NCBI GenBank assembly: GCA_946479855.1
Contig: CAMLHL010000039.1
Span: 1 to 27,726, forward strand
From: an uncultured Pseudomonadota bacterium
GTDB lineage: Bacteria > Pseudomonadota > Gammaproteobacteria > Burkholderiales > Rhodocyclaceae
Reading direction: 5' to 3'
DNA length: 27,726 nucleotides
The position numbers and the translations under genes are program-made. Below the pieces are notes generated by a model. The model saw nothing but the letters and a program-made list of their open reading frames with translations, was not told where the DNA came from and searched no databases. Of this stretch, positions 1 to 8,615 are shown one piece after another. The stretch's first letter is position 1. The number at the start of each line of letters is the position of its first letter.

Positions 1-395
1 TTGCAGCAGGCCGGGTCGTTGATGATGCCCCAGGCCCAGAAGCGGTCGTCGCGCTGGTCGGCGCGCAGCACGCGGAACCAGTCGACGAGCACGCCGATGC
101 GTTGCTGGAAGGTGTAGGTGTGGAAACGGTCGTTGCCGGCGGTGGCCTTGAACCAGATCAGGCGGCCGACGCATTCCGACTCGTTGAGCCCCTCGCGGGC
201 GCAGGCTGCGTAATAGGGGGCATCCTGATCGCTGAGCGAAGGTTCGGGGAGCGGCTTGCCCGGCGGCGCAGCGGCGGCGAGCGGCGCATTTTCAGCATGC
301 GCATCGGCCACGCCGTGGGGTTGAATCTGGAATATGCCGATGCCAGAAGCAAGGGTGACGATCGCCGCGCAAGCGGCTAGCAGAGTACGTCTCAT
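1..395 (-). CDS. Secreted Cys-containing protein of unknown function (N-terminal part, cut by window edge)
   Basis: An open frame runs from an ATG at 395 leftwards to the window edge without a stop, giving about 131 residues. The start has a purine-rich Shine-Dalgarno (GGGGGAG) about 7 bases upstream. The N-terminus looks like a Sec signal peptide (MRRTLLAACAAIVTLAS, then a likely cleavage near ADAHA), followed by an Ala/Pro-rich linker. The mature part starts around YYAACAREGLNESEC, then has an aromatic-rich block (WFKATAGNDRFHTYTF) and ends in DPACC at the edge. The paired Cys residues suggest disulfides or cofactor binding in the periplasm. I have a vague memory of large cytochrome-like secreted proteins starting this way but cannot verify it, and no CXXCH haem motif is visible here. 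The coding call is firm; the function is unknown. Confidence 0.75.
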   Translation of the reverse strand, partial: MRRTLLAACAAIVTLASGIGIFQIQPHGVADAHAENAPLAAAAPPGKPLPEPSLSDQDAPYYAACAREGLNESECVGRLIWFKATAGNDRFHTYTFQQRIGVLVDWFRVLRADQRDDRFWAWGIINDPACC

Positions 396-587
396 ACGTT
401 TTCTCCCCCATCAACACCAACGAATTTCAACCTGCCGGGAAGCGCGAGGTTTTTTTATGACATATGTGACGTAGAGAAGTTCAAACGCTGTTTGATTGAC
501 GGAGCCACGGGTTCTGTCGGGGGGTGCAGGAGGCTCGTGCCGAGGTCGCCGCAGGGGGGACGTTTAAAAAATGCCTTTTTTCCCGGT

Positions 588-605
588 CGACCGTAGCGCC
601 GGTCG
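588..605 (-). terminator. Weak hairpin downstream of fumC
   Basis: CGACCG at 588-593 pairs with CGGTCG at 600-605 around a 6-base loop, just past the fumC stop. An A run at 566-571 reads as U's on the minus transcript but lies 16 bases past the stem, so this is at best a poor intrinsic terminator. The site overlaps the recurring GTCGACC motif described in the findings. Confidence 0.25.
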
Positions 606-625
606 CGCTCCCCGGGACGGCGGCT

Positions 626-2032
626 TCAGCTTGCTGTCGGATGGATCATGTCGGCCGGGATGACCCAGCGTTCGAAATCCTCCGCCGAGACGTAGCCGAG
701 CGCCAGCGCTGCCTGTTTCAGCGTCGTTCCTTGCTGGTTGGCCAGCTTGGCGATTTCGGCGGCCTTGTCGTAGCCGATGTGCGGGGTCAACGCCGTGACC
801 AGCATCAGCGAGCGCTCCATCAGTTCGCCGATGCGTGTCCGGTTGGCGGCGATGTCGCGGACGCAATGGCGCTCGAAGCTGTCCATGCCATCGGCCAGCA
901 GGCGGATGCTTTGCAGGAAATTGTGGGCGATCACCGGCTTGAAGACATTGAGTTCGAAATTGCCGGATGCGCCGGCAATGCTGATAGTCACGTCGTTGCC
1001 CATGACCTGGCAGCAGAGCATGGTCAGGGCCTCGCACTGGGTCGGGTTGACCTTGCCGGGCATGATCGAACTGCCCGGTTCGTTTTCCGGCAGGCTCAGT
1101 TCGCCGAGGCCGGAGCGCGGGCCGGAAGCCAGCCAGCGGATATCGTTGGCGATTTTCATCAGGGCCACGGCCAGCGTCTTCAGGGCGCCGTGGGCCGCGA
1201 CCAGGCCATCGTGGGTGGCGAGAGCGGCGAACTTGTTGCTGGCGCTGGAAAACGGGATCGCCGTTTTGTCGGCCAGTTCGGCCGCGACCAGGCGGCCGAA
1301 TTCCGGCGGCGTATTCAGCCCGGTGCCGACGGCGGTGCCACCGATGGCCAGCGGGTAGAGCGAGGGCAGGCTGGCGGCGATCACTGTTTCGGCATGCTGC
1401 AACTGGGCGACGTAGCCTGAGAATTCCTGCCCGAGCGATAGCGGTGTTGCATCCTGCAAATGGGTGCGGCCGATCTTGACGATGTCGGCAAAGGCGGCCG
1501 ATTTCTCGGCCAGCGCGCTACTCAGGCGGCGCAGCGAGGGCAGTACGGCGAGGGTAATGCCGATAGTCGCCGCGACGTGCATGGCGGTCGGGAAAACATC
1601 GTTGGACGATTGGCCGAGATTGACTTCGTCATTGGGGTGAACGAGGCGGGCGTCGCCGCGCTGGCCGCCAAGCAACTCTGAAGCGCGGTTGGCCAGCACC
1701 TCGTTCATGTTCATATTCGTTTGCGTCCCCGAGCCGGTCTGCCACAACGATAGCGGGAACTCTCCGGCATGCCGGCCGCTGCTCACTTCATCGGCGGCGA
1801 TGATGGTGGCGGCCGCCACGGTCGCCGGCAAGCGGCCGAGTTCGCGGTTGACACTGGCGCAGGCTCCCTTGACCAGGGCCAGGGCATGGATCAGTTCATC
1901 CGGCATGCGCTCCGTGGAGATGGCGAAATGTTTCAGCGAACGCTGGGTCTGCGCACCCCACAGGTGTTCATCGGCGACCTCGATGATGCCGAAGGAATCG
2001 TGTTCCGGTCGGGTGCGTTCAGGTCGTTCCAT
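626..2032 (-). CDS. fumC: Class II fumarate hydratase
   Basis: This 468-residue protein is the usual length for the oxygen-stable, iron-free fumarase that interconverts fumarate and malate in the cytosolic TCA cycle. Family marks are the substrate-binding [12 protein letters not shown] block (about 100-111), [14 protein letters not shown] (about 132-145), the catalytic-region His in [11 protein letters not shown] (His191) and the superfamily signature [13 protein letters not shown] (about 320-332). The same superfamily holds aspartase and argininosuccinate lyase, but these motifs and the overall sequence fit FumC best. I chose the ATG at 2032 because GAGGAG sits about 6 bases upstream; the frame stays open to 2137 but those extra residues look non-coding. 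The gene stands alone: it diverges from the sensor kinase at 2260 and no same-strand gene is close. Confidence 0.93.
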   Translation of the reverse strand: MERPERTRPEHDSFGIIEVADEHLWGAQTQRSLKHFAISTERMPDELIHALALVKGACASVNRELGRLPATVAAATIIAADEVSSGRHAGEFPLSLWQTGSGTQTNMNMNEVLANRASELLGGQRGDARLVHPNDEVNLGQSSNDVFPTAMHVAATIGITLAVLPSLRRLSSALAEKSAAFADIVKIGRTHLQDATPLSLGQEFSGYVAQLQHAETVIAASLPSLYPLAIGGTAVGTGLNTPPEFGRLVAAELADKTAIPFSSASNKFAALATHDGLVAAHGALKTLAVALMKIANDIRWLASGPRSGLGELSLPENEPGSSIMPGKVNPTQCEALTMLCCQVMGNDVTISIAGASGNFELNVFKPVIAHNFLQSIRLLADGMDSFERHCVRDIAANRTRIGELMERSLMLVTALTPHIGYDKAAEIAKLANQQGTTLKQAALALGYVSAEDFERWVIPADMIHPTAS

Positions 2033-2259
2033 GGCGAACTCCTCTATGGCCCGCGCAGAGCATGGCCTCTTATTGGATTCGCCGCGCCGGGAGAAGTTCG
2101 GGCGGCCTTTGCCACTATGCTTCAGCCATGGATACAATCAGCCGCATGTTTACTTGAAATTCTGCCCCCGGGAGCCTGCTGCTTGATGTTTTTTTACGCC
2201 GATTTTCGCTACCGGCCGCTTCCGGGGGTTGGCCTTCCGGAACCCCGCACGGTGTTGCG

Positions 2260-5127
2260 ATGAGCCGCACCATGCTGGTCGTCGCGACGGCCCTGCTCGC
2301 TTGCGGGCTGGCCCTGGCGGCTTACGTCGCCGAGCGGATCAACAACGAGCAGCATGCACTCGCCCTGCGGGCCCGGGTTCAGAATGACCTCGCCTTGATC
2401 CGGGACGGCCTCGAAGGCAATCTGAACAGCAATATCCAGCTGGTCAGGGGGCTGCTCGGGGTGATCGCCCTGGCGCCGGATCTCGACCAGCAACGCTTTG
2501 CGGTCGCTGCCCGCCCCCTGTTTGCCGGCAATACCCAGTTGCGCAACATCGCCGTGGCCCCCGATATGGTCATTCGCATGATCTACCCCATCCAGGGCAA
2601 CGAAAAGGCGATCGATCTGGACTACCGCTCGCTGCCCGAGCAGATTGCTGCAGTCGAGCAGGCGCGGCAGACGCAGGAAATCGTCCTTGCCGGTCCGCTG
2701 AAGCTGGTCCAGGGGGGCGTCGGGCTGATCGCGCGTCTGCCGGTCTATCTGCCGAAGCCGGGCGGGCAAGAGTATTTCTGGGGCATCATCAGCGCGGTGA
2801 TCGATGCCGACAAACTATTCGCCGACGCCGGTTTGCGCGAGGCAGCGCTGCCCGTCGACCTGGCCATTCGCGGCAAGGATGGCAAGGGGGCGGCAGGCGA
2901 GGTGTTTTTCGGGCGTCCGGAATTGTTCGCCGAAAACCCTGTGCTGACCGATATCGTTCTGCCGCAAGGGGCCTGGCAACTGGCGGCAGCTCCGCGCGGC
3001 GGCTGGCATAGTGCGCCGGGCAATCTGTGGATGCTGCGCCTCGGGATGGCGCTGGTCGCCATGCTGGTTCTCGGGGCATTTTTTGCCTTGTGGCGAGCCC
3101 TGAATCAGGCGTCGCATGAACGGGAACGGGCCGAGTCTTCCCGGCGGCAACTGGCGGCGACGCTGGAGAACACGCCGGACGTGGCGGTCCAATGGTATGA
3201 CGCGGCGGGCCGGGTGACCTACTGGAATCGGGCCTCGGAGCGGCTTTTTGGCTGGACTGCCGACGAGGCGCTCGGCAAGACGCTCGACCAGTTGATTCAG
3301 ACGCCGGAACAGGCGGCCGGATTCCTCCGCCAGCTGGGCAGGATCGCGCTTAGCGGCCAGCCGGTCGGGCCGGCCGAATATGCGTTGCGTCACCGCGACG
3401 GCGAATTGCGCTGGGTCGAGGCGACGCTTTTTTCGATTCCCGGCGATCGTCCGGCGGCGCCGATCTTTGTCGGCATGAATGTCAATATCACCGGACGCAA
3501 GCAGGCGCAGCAGGACATCGCGGAATTCAATCGGGATTTCGAGACATTCCTCAACCAGACCAGCGATTTTGTCTATTTCAAGGATGCCGAGAGTCGCTTC
3601 CGCTTCTGCAGCCAGACGATGGCCGACATTACCGGTCACCGCAACTGGCGCGACATTGTCGGCAAAAAGGATCGCGATATTTTTTCGCCCGAACTGGCCG
3701 ATCTTTACGAGGCGGCTGAGCATCCGATCTTCGCCGAAGGCAAGCCGCTGCTTAACTGGATTGAAAAATATCTCGACGCCGGTGGCCAACCCCGTTTCGC
3801 GCAAACCAACAAATGGCCGCTGTTTGATGAGAATCGCAAGGTAGTGGGCCTGCTTGGCGTCAGCCGCGATATCACCGAGCAGATTCGCACCCAGGAAGAG
3901 CTGCGCCGGTACCGTCAACATCTGGAAGACCTGGTCGCCAGCCGTACCGCCGAGCTGGCCCTGGCCAAGGAGGCGGCTGAAGCCGCCAGCGTGGCGAAAA
4001 GCGCGTTCCTGGCCAACATGTCGCACGAAATCCGCACGCCGCTCAACGCCATCACCGGCATGGCGCATCTGATCCGCCGCGCCGGCCTCACGGCTGATCA
4101 GCTGGCCCGCTTCGACCGGCTGGAACTGGCCGGCGAACACTTGCTGGAAATCATCAACGCCATCCTCGATCTGTCCAAGATCGAAGCGGGCAAGTTCAGC
4201 TTCGAGGCAGTGCCGCTGCGGGTCGAAAAGATCATTGCCAATGTTGTTTCCATCCTGCGTGACCGGGCGCAGGCCAGGAATCTTGAACTGATCGTCGACA
4301 TCGACCCTTTGCCGACCCCGCTGCTGGGCGATGTGACGCGTCTGCAGCAGGCCCTGCTTAACTATGCCAGCAATGCGATCAAGTTCACCGATGCCGGTAG
4401 CGTCACCCTGCGCGCCAGACAGATCGATGAAGACGCCGACAGCGTGCGCCTGCGTTTCGAGGTCGAGGATACCGGCATCGGTATCGCCCCCGAGCAACTG
4501 CCGCGGCTGTTCTCGGCCTTCGAGCAGGCCGACAATACGATCACGCGTCGATATGGCGGCACCGGCCTCGGCCTGGCCATTACCCGCAAGCTGGCCGGCC
4601 TGATGGGCGGCGATGCCGGTGCACTGAGCACGCCGGGGCAGGGCAGCCTCTTCTGGCTGACCGTGCGGCTGCAAAAGGCGCCAGCGGACGACATTGGCGA
4701 TGAATCGGCGACGCTTGCCGATGCGGCGGAAATTCTCGGGCGCGATTATCGGGGGCGCTGCATCCTGCTGGTCGAGGATGAGCCTATCAATCGGGAAATC
4801 GCCCTGGCCATGCTCGAGGAGGTCGGACTGGTCGTCGATATGGCGGAAGACGGCCTGATGGCCATAGAAATGGTCGGCCGCAACGACTACGACCTGATCT
4901 TGATGGACATCCAGATGCCGCGCATGGATGGCCTGACGGCCACCGGCCGGATTCGCGAACTGCCCGGGCGGGCCAGTGTTCCAATCGTGGCGCTGACGGC
5001 GAATGCCTTTGCCGAGGACCGGGCGCGCTGCATCGAGATGGGGATGAGCGACTTCATTGCCAAGCCGGTCGATCCTGCGCAGTTGTACGCCATGATTTTG
5101 AAGTGGCTGGGCAAGGCCCGTCGCTGA
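2260..5127 (+). CDS. CHASE-PAS-PAS hybrid sensor histidine kinase with receiver domain
   Basis: A 955-residue membrane kinase. Order seen: TM helix (about 4-24), a periplasmic region of about 230 residues that reads as a CHASE-type sensor, second TM (about 257-278), two PAS domains (about 300-415 and 420-545; the first ends FVGMNVNITGRK, the second GVSRDITEQ), a coiled linker, HisKA with phospho-acceptor His589 in NMSHEIRTPLNAI, HATPase with N-box (NYASNAIKFT), DTGIGI and GGTGLGLAI, then a C-terminal receiver with Asp883 in LILMDIQMPRMDG. No HPt domain is present, so any phosphorelay must continue through a separate HPt protein. No output regulator is adjacent, so the target is unknown. The Shine-Dalgarno before 2260 is weak; a second ATG four codons in is possible. 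CHASE domains bind small extracellular ligands in known cases; the ligand here cannot be read from sequence. Confidence 0.9.
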   Translation: MSRTMLVVATALLACGLALAAYVAERINNEQHALALRARVQNDLALIRDGLEGNLNSNIQLVRGLLGVIALAPDLDQQRFAVAARPLFAGNTQLRNIAVAPDMVIRMIYPIQGNEKAIDLDYRSLPEQIAAVEQARQTQEIVLAGPLKLVQGGVGLIARLPVYLPKPGGQEYFWGIISAVIDADKLFADAGLREAALPVDLAIRGKDGKGAAGEVFFGRPELFAENPVLTDIVLPQGAWQLAAAPRGGWHSAPGNLWMLRLGMALVAMLVLGAFFALWRALNQASHERERAESSRRQLAATLENTPDVAVQWYDAAGRVTYWNRASERLFGWTADEALGKTLDQLIQTPEQAAGFLRQLGRIALSGQPVGPAEYALRHRDGELRWVEATLFSIPGDRPAAPIFVGMNVNITGRKQAQQDIAEFNRDFETFLNQTSDFVYFKDAESRFRFCSQTMADITGHRNWRDIVGKKDRDIFSPELADLYEAAEHPIFAEGKPLLNWIEKYLDAGGQPRFAQTNKWPLFDENRKVVGLLGVSRDITEQIRTQEELRRYRQHLEDLVASRTAELALAKEAAEAASVAKSAFLANMSHEIRTPLNAITGMAHLIRRAGLTADQLARFDRLELAGEHLLEIINAILDLSKIEAGKFSFEAVPLRVEKIIANVVSILRDRAQARNLELIVDIDPLPTPLLGDVTRLQQALLNYASNAIKFTDAGSVTLRARQIDEDADSVRLRFEVEDTGIGIAPEQLPRLFSAFEQADNTITRRYGGTGLGLAITRKLAGLMGGDAGALSTPGQGSLFWLTVRLQKAPADDIGDESATLADAAEILGRDYRGRCILLVEDEPINREIALAMLEEVGLVVDMAEDGLMAIEMVGRNDYDLILMDIQMPRMDGLTATGRIRELPGRASVPIVALTANAFAEDRARCIEMGMSDFIAKPVDPAQLYAMILKWLGKARR

Positions 5128-5241
5128 GCCTTGTCGCAGCCGTTTTGCCCCGACCGTGGCGGACGGGATTGTTTTTTGCCTTGTTCGGGCGTCGACCCTG
5201 GGGCCGGTTTTTGAGGCTCTGGTCGCCGCCCTGAATCCACG

Positions 5242-5267
5242 CCCGGCGGGCATTGCCGACCGCCGGG
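5242..5267. terminator. Inverted repeat between convergent kinase and tag genes
   Basis: CCCGGCGG (5242-5249) and CCGCCGGG (5260-5267) form an 8-bp GC stem with a 10-base loop between the kinase stop (5127) and the tag stop (5296). No U run follows on either strand, so a terminator role is inferred only from position. Confidence 0.35.
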
Positions 5268-5295
5268 GTGCGGACGGGCGGCGCTTGCGGCCAGG

Positions 5296-5871
5296 CTAGG
5301 GGCGACCGAGCGCCTGCACTTCGGCGTGTTGCGGGCAGGAAATCAGATGGTCATTGACCATCCCCGAGGCCTGCATGAAGGCATAGCAGATCGTCGAGCC
5401 GACAAACTTGAATCCGGCGCCTCCCAGAGCCTTGCTCAGCGCATCCGATTGCTCGGTCCTGGCCGGCACCTCGGCCAATGAGCGCCAATGGTTCTGGACA
5501 GGCTGGCCGCCGACAAAACGCCAGAGAAAATCGCTGAAGGACTGCACGCCCGCCTGGAGCGCGAGACAGGCCCGGGCGTTCTGGATGGCCGCCGCCACTT
5601 TGGCCCGATTGCGGATAATGCCGGGGTCGGCAAGCAGCGACGCTACCTTGGCCTCGTCGTACTGCGCGACGAGCACAGGGTCGAACCCGTCGAAGGCGCG
5701 CCGATAATGCGCCCGCTTCTTCAGGACGGTCGACCATGACAGGCCGGCCTGGGCACCTTCCAGAATCAGTAGCTCGAACAGGGCGCGGTCATCGCGGAGC
5801 GGCACGCCCCATTCGCGATCGTGGTATTCGCGGTAGAGATCGAATCCCTCGCACCAGGGGCAGCGTTCCAT
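5296..5871 (-). CDS. tag: DNA-3-methyladenine glycosylase I
   Basis: A 191-residue base-excision repair enzyme that removes 3-methyladenine from alkylated DNA. The sequence has the Tag hallmarks: the N-terminal zinc ligands Cys4 and His17 (MERCPWC...EYHDREWGVP), the catalytic-pocket Glu in LILEGAQAGLSW, and the C-terminal zinc pair in NDHLISCPQH (His-x3-Cys). Length and motif order match the Escherichia coli family. The ATG at 5871 has GGAGGA about 9 bases upstream. The small periplasmic-protein gene ends 29 bases upstream on the same strand, so the two could be co-transcribed, although no functional link is apparent. No Ada or AlkB gene is nearby. Confidence 0.94.
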   Translation of the reverse strand: MERCPWCEGFDLYREYHDREWGVPLRDDRALFELLILEGAQAGLSWSTVLKKRAHYRRAFDGFDPVLVAQYDEAKVASLLADPGIIRNRAKVAAAIQNARACLALQAGVQSFSDFLWRFVGGQPVQNHWRSLAEVPARTEQSDALSKALGGAGFKFVGSTICYAFMQASGMVNDHLISCPQHAEVQALGRP

Positions 5872-5900
5872 CCCGGCAGTCCTCCATTAAGACGCTGTGT

Positions 5901-6275
5901 TCAGCGTACCGCAACGGACGCCGGGGCATCGAGCAGCCGGTGAAAGGCCTCATGGACGTCGATAAAGGCGGTGTCGACGGCGGCAGGTTGGTCTTGGCAG
6001 GTGGATTTCAGGCGGGCGATGGCGGCCACCAGTGGCGTGGCGTCTGTCGAGCGAATCTCGAGGGCGCTTTTTTCCAGATCACCCGCTTTGGCACAGGCGT
6101 TCCGGGTGCGTTCTTTCCCCGGACGGGCATGCCAGGCCGGAGCGAGGAGCGAATGGAAGGCATCGATGTCCGGCGCGAAGTTCGAGTGCATGTGCGCATG
6201 CTCGTCGGCGGCGGCAACGCCGACCCAGAGAACCGTCGTAACGGCAAGAATCATCCTTGTCAGTTGCTTGCTCAT
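5901..6275 (-). CDS. Small His-containing periplasmic protein, unknown function
   Basis: This 124-residue protein starts at an ATG with AAAGGA about 5 bases upstream. It has a clear Sec signal peptide (MSKQLTRMILAVTTVLWVGVAAA), and the predicted mature N-terminus is His-rich (DEHAHMHSNF). The rest looks all-helical, with LLAPAWHARPGKERTRNACAK in the middle and DVHEAFHRLLD near the C-terminus, and two Cys (in NACAK and STCQD) that could form a disulfide. His spacing suggests a small metal- or ligand-binding helical bundle, but I recognise no family. The gene lies 29 bases upstream of tag on the same strand and diverges from the 101-aa gene at 6442. Confidence 0.7.
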   Translation of the reverse strand: MSKQLTRMILAVTTVLWVGVAAADEHAHMHSNFAPDIDAFHSLLAPAWHARPGKERTRNACAKAGDLEKSALEIRSTDATPLVAAIARLKSTCQDQPAAVDTAFIDVHEAFHRLLDAPASVAVR

Positions 6276-6441
6276 GATTTCCTTTGCGTGAGTTAAAGCC
6301 CGGCGTGGCGGGGTGTTCGGGGTGCATTGTAGAGCCTCCTTGTCGCCGCTCGAAGAAGCGCAGCCCGACCATAAGACCCAAGACAACTCCTCGAGATGGG
6401 GGCACTATGAGATATTGACCGTCATCCAGGAGACTAGGGAC

Positions 6442-6747
6442 ATGAGCGCCAATCCGTATTTGGCCGGGCTTCATCTGCTGAAGCAACACCCCGGCACCAA
6501 AAGTCAGATGTGTCTTGCCAAGTGCATCCTGTCGCTTTACGACGTCAAGCATGCCTTTGGAATTGGTGAAATCCTCAGCCCCTTGGATAGCCGCTATTCA
6601 AAAGCGGTATTCGACATGCTGCATGCGTATTCTGAAAACGGCGCAAGCGAGGAACTCAAGCACGCCGGCGAATATGTGACTGCGCATTTCGCGAATCTGG
6701 TCGAACAGTCAAACGCCATGATCGAGGCGCGCAAGGCAGTGAGCTGA
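6442..6747 (+). CDS. Conserved-looking 101-aa cytosolic protein, unknown function
   Basis: The open frame reaches back to 6313, but the ATG at 6442 is preferred because CAGGAG and AGGGA lie just upstream and the composition changes to normal protein there (MSANPYLAGLHLLKQHPGTK). The 101 residues have no signal peptide or membrane helix, one CLAKC Cys pair, and mainly helical character ending NAMIEARKAVS. I do not recognise a family. Good start signals, balanced composition and an isolated position between a divergent and a convergent gene argue that it is real. It is followed by the 12-bp inverted repeat at 6861-6889. Confidence 0.65.
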   Translation: MSANPYLAGLHLLKQHPGTKSQMCLAKCILSLYDVKHAFGIGEILSPLDSRYSKAVFDMLHAYSENGASEELKHAGEYVTAHFANLVEQSNAMIEARKAVS

Positions 6748-6860
6748 CCGCTTGCCCGCCATGAGGCACGACATCTGCAGGCGTTCCGGTTTTTTGCCGG
6801 TTTCCGGTGTCGACCGTAGGGCAGCCTGCCATTCTATGGTTGCAGCAGTGGCGCGTTCAG

Positions 6861-6889
6861 TTCGGCCCGGGGGCGTACCCCGGGCCGAA
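6861..6889. terminator. Strong 12-bp inverted repeat between convergent genes
   Basis: TTCGGCCCGGGG (6861-6872) pairs perfectly with CCCCGGGCCGAA (6878-6889) around a 5-base loop. It lies 4 bases past the ycaO stop and 113 bases past the 101-aa gene stop, so it could end transcription from both sides. No U tract follows, so it may act as a stable 3' end or processing barrier rather than a textbook intrinsic terminator. Confidence 0.6.
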
Positions 6890-6893
6890 GCTG

Positions 6894-8615
6894 TTAGCTG
6901 TGCGCTTTCCGATATTCCCCGAGCAGGCGCTGGTGCAGGTCGCAGCCGGCGAGGTCGAGGCCCGGTGAGACCAGTCCGAAGAAACGCACTTCGCCGTCGA
7001 TCAGGTCGGTGGCCAGGTCCAGCGTTTCCTCGCCGTAGAGGCTGACCAGCGCATCCTCAAAGAGATTCGGGTCTTCCATCTCGAGCAGGGTGGCGATGCA
7101 ACGATAAACGCGGCGGCGGCCGGCATCGAGCTGTTCAAACTGGCGTACCCATTCGCAGCCTTCGAGCGTCGCATCGTTGTCGCCGACGGCCAGCGCCAGC
7201 ATGGTCTTCAGTTCGCCGACGCGCAGGTCGGTCCACAGCGAACCGGCGTCCGGTGCAAGGCCGATCAGCGCGGCGACCGGGCGTTCGTCGGCGATGTTCA
7301 GCTCGTTCAGCGTGTCGAGCAACTGCCCGCACTGCTCGTCGTCGAGTTCAGCCAGGTTGAGGATGGCCGGGCGGACGGCCGCGCCATTGCTGTTGTTTTC
7401 CCATTCCAGGTCGTCGATCGGGTAAATCTCCGACATGCCGGGCACCAGGATGCGGCAGGCATAGACGCCGAGATGGTCGAAGTCGGCGACGTAGATGTCG
7501 TGGCCGTCGGCGTGGATGCGCTCGGCCAGCCAGGCGTAGTCGTCGACAGTCTTGCCGTTTTCGAGGTCGTTGAAGTTCCAGTCGGCGAAATCGAAGTCCG
7601 GCGTCTCGCCGAAGAAGTTCCAGTGCACGATGCCGCTCGAATCGACGAAGTGGATTTCGATGTTCGGGGCGCTGGCGACTTCATCGAGATCGAAGCCGGG
7701 GGGCGGGAAGCCGTCCAGCGCTTCCAGGGCACGGCCCTGCAGCAGTTCGGTCAGGGCGCGCTCGAGCGCGATTTCGAAGCGCGGATGCGCGCCGAAGCTG
7801 GCGAAGACGCCCTGGTCGCGCGGGTTGAGCATGGTCACGCACATCACCGGATAGTTGCCGCCGAGCGAAGCATCCTTGACCAGGATGCCGAAGCCGGCGT
7901 CGCGCAGGCCCTGGATGCCGGCAGCGATGGTCGGGTAGCGGGTGATGACTTCCTCCGGCACGTCCGGCAGGCAGAGGCCTTCGGCGATCACCTTGAACTT
8001 GACGTGGCGTTCGAGGATTTCAGACAGCGCTTGGGCGCGTGCCTCGGCCTGCGTGTTGCCGGCCGACATGCCGTTGCTGACGTAAAGGTTGCTGATGATG
8101 TTGACCGGCACGAAAACTTCGGCGCCGTCGCGTTGGCGGACGTAGGGAATGGCGCAGATGCCGCGTTCGTAGTGGCCGGTGTTCATGTCGATCAGTGCCT
8201 CGGCCGGGATACTGCCTTCCGGGTTGTAGAAGGCCTGCAGTTCCGGGGTCAGCAGTTCGCTGGGCCAATCGCTGCCGCTGACCGGGAACCAGCGCTCGCG
8301 CGGGTAATGGGCGAATTCGCTGTTGGCGATGGCGTCGCCGAGGTAATAGTGGTTCCAGAAGTAATTGCACGACAGGCGCTCGAAATACTCGCCCAGTGCA
8401 CTGGCGTGGGCGGCCAGCCTGGTGGCGCCCTTGCCGTTGGTGAACATCAGGGGGCAGGCGCGGTTGCGCACGTGCACCGACCAGACGTTGTCGACCGGGT
8501 TGAGCCAGGAGCATTCCTCGATATCGAAACCGCGGGCGGCCAGCTTGGCCTGCATCGAGGAAATGGAGTGTTCGAGCGAGGCATCCTTGCCCGGAATAAA
8601 GTGTTCGTTTTGCAT
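6894..8615 (-). CDS. ycaO: YcaO-type accessory factor of ribosomal protein S12 methylthiolation
   Basis: A 573-residue protein that aligns by eye along its length with Escherichia coli YcaO: FIPGKDASLE at the start, WLNPVDNVWSVH, FTNGKGATRLAAHASALGEYFERLS (ATP-site region), LYVSNGMSAGNTQAEA, ASFGAHPRFEIALERALTELLQGR, HLGVYACRILVPGMSEIYP, and the longer C-terminal helical extension typical of this branch. YcaO is an ATP-binding protein reported to help RimO methylthiolate Asp88 of ribosomal protein S12; its chemistry there is unclear. No peptide precursor, dehydrogenase or transporter is adjacent, so an azoline natural-product cluster is unlikely. The start at 8615 gives the E. coli-like N-terminus (MQNEHFIPGKD) with CAGGA upstream; the frame is open to 8657. 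Confidence 0.9.
   Translation of the reverse strand: MQNEHFIPGKDASLEHSISSMQAKLAARGFDIEECSWLNPVDNVWSVHVRNRACPLMFTNGKGATRLAAHASALGEYFERLSCNYFWNHYYLGDAIANSEFAHYPRERWFPVSGSDWPSELLTPELQAFYNPEGSIPAEALIDMNTGHYERGICAIPYVRQRDGAEVFVPVNIISNLYVSNGMSAGNTQAEARAQALSEILERHVKFKVIAEGLCLPDVPEEVITRYPTIAAGIQGLRDAGFGILVKDASLGGNYPVMCVTMLNPRDQGVFASFGAHPRFEIALERALTELLQGRALEALDGFPPPGFDLDEVASAPNIEIHFVDSSGIVHWNFFGETPDFDFADWNFNDLENGKTVDDYAWLAERIHADGHDIYVADFDHLGVYACRILVPGMSEIYPIDDLEWENNSNGAAVRPAILNLAELDDEQCGQLLDTLNELNIADERPVAALIGLAPDAGSLWTDLRVGELKTMLALAVGDNDATLEGCEWVRQFEQLDAGRRRVYRCIATLLEMEDPNLFEDALVSLYGEETLDLATDLIDGEVRFFGLVSPGLDLAGCDLHQRLLGEYRKAHS

Noticed and set aside
524..1420. 298-codon open frame antisense to fumC
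   Set aside because: It lies opposite conserved fumarase motifs and has no domain or ribosome site.
2815..5253. Very long open frame antisense to the hybrid kinase (812 codons)
   Set aside because: It mirrors a clear kinase in high-GC DNA; its translation is Arg/Gln/His-rich without any domain.
6894..8615. YcaO as part of a thiazole/oxazole-modified peptide cluster
   Set aside because: No precursor peptide, cyclodehydratase partner, dehydrogenase or exporter nearby, and the sequence follows the E. coli S12-associated branch.
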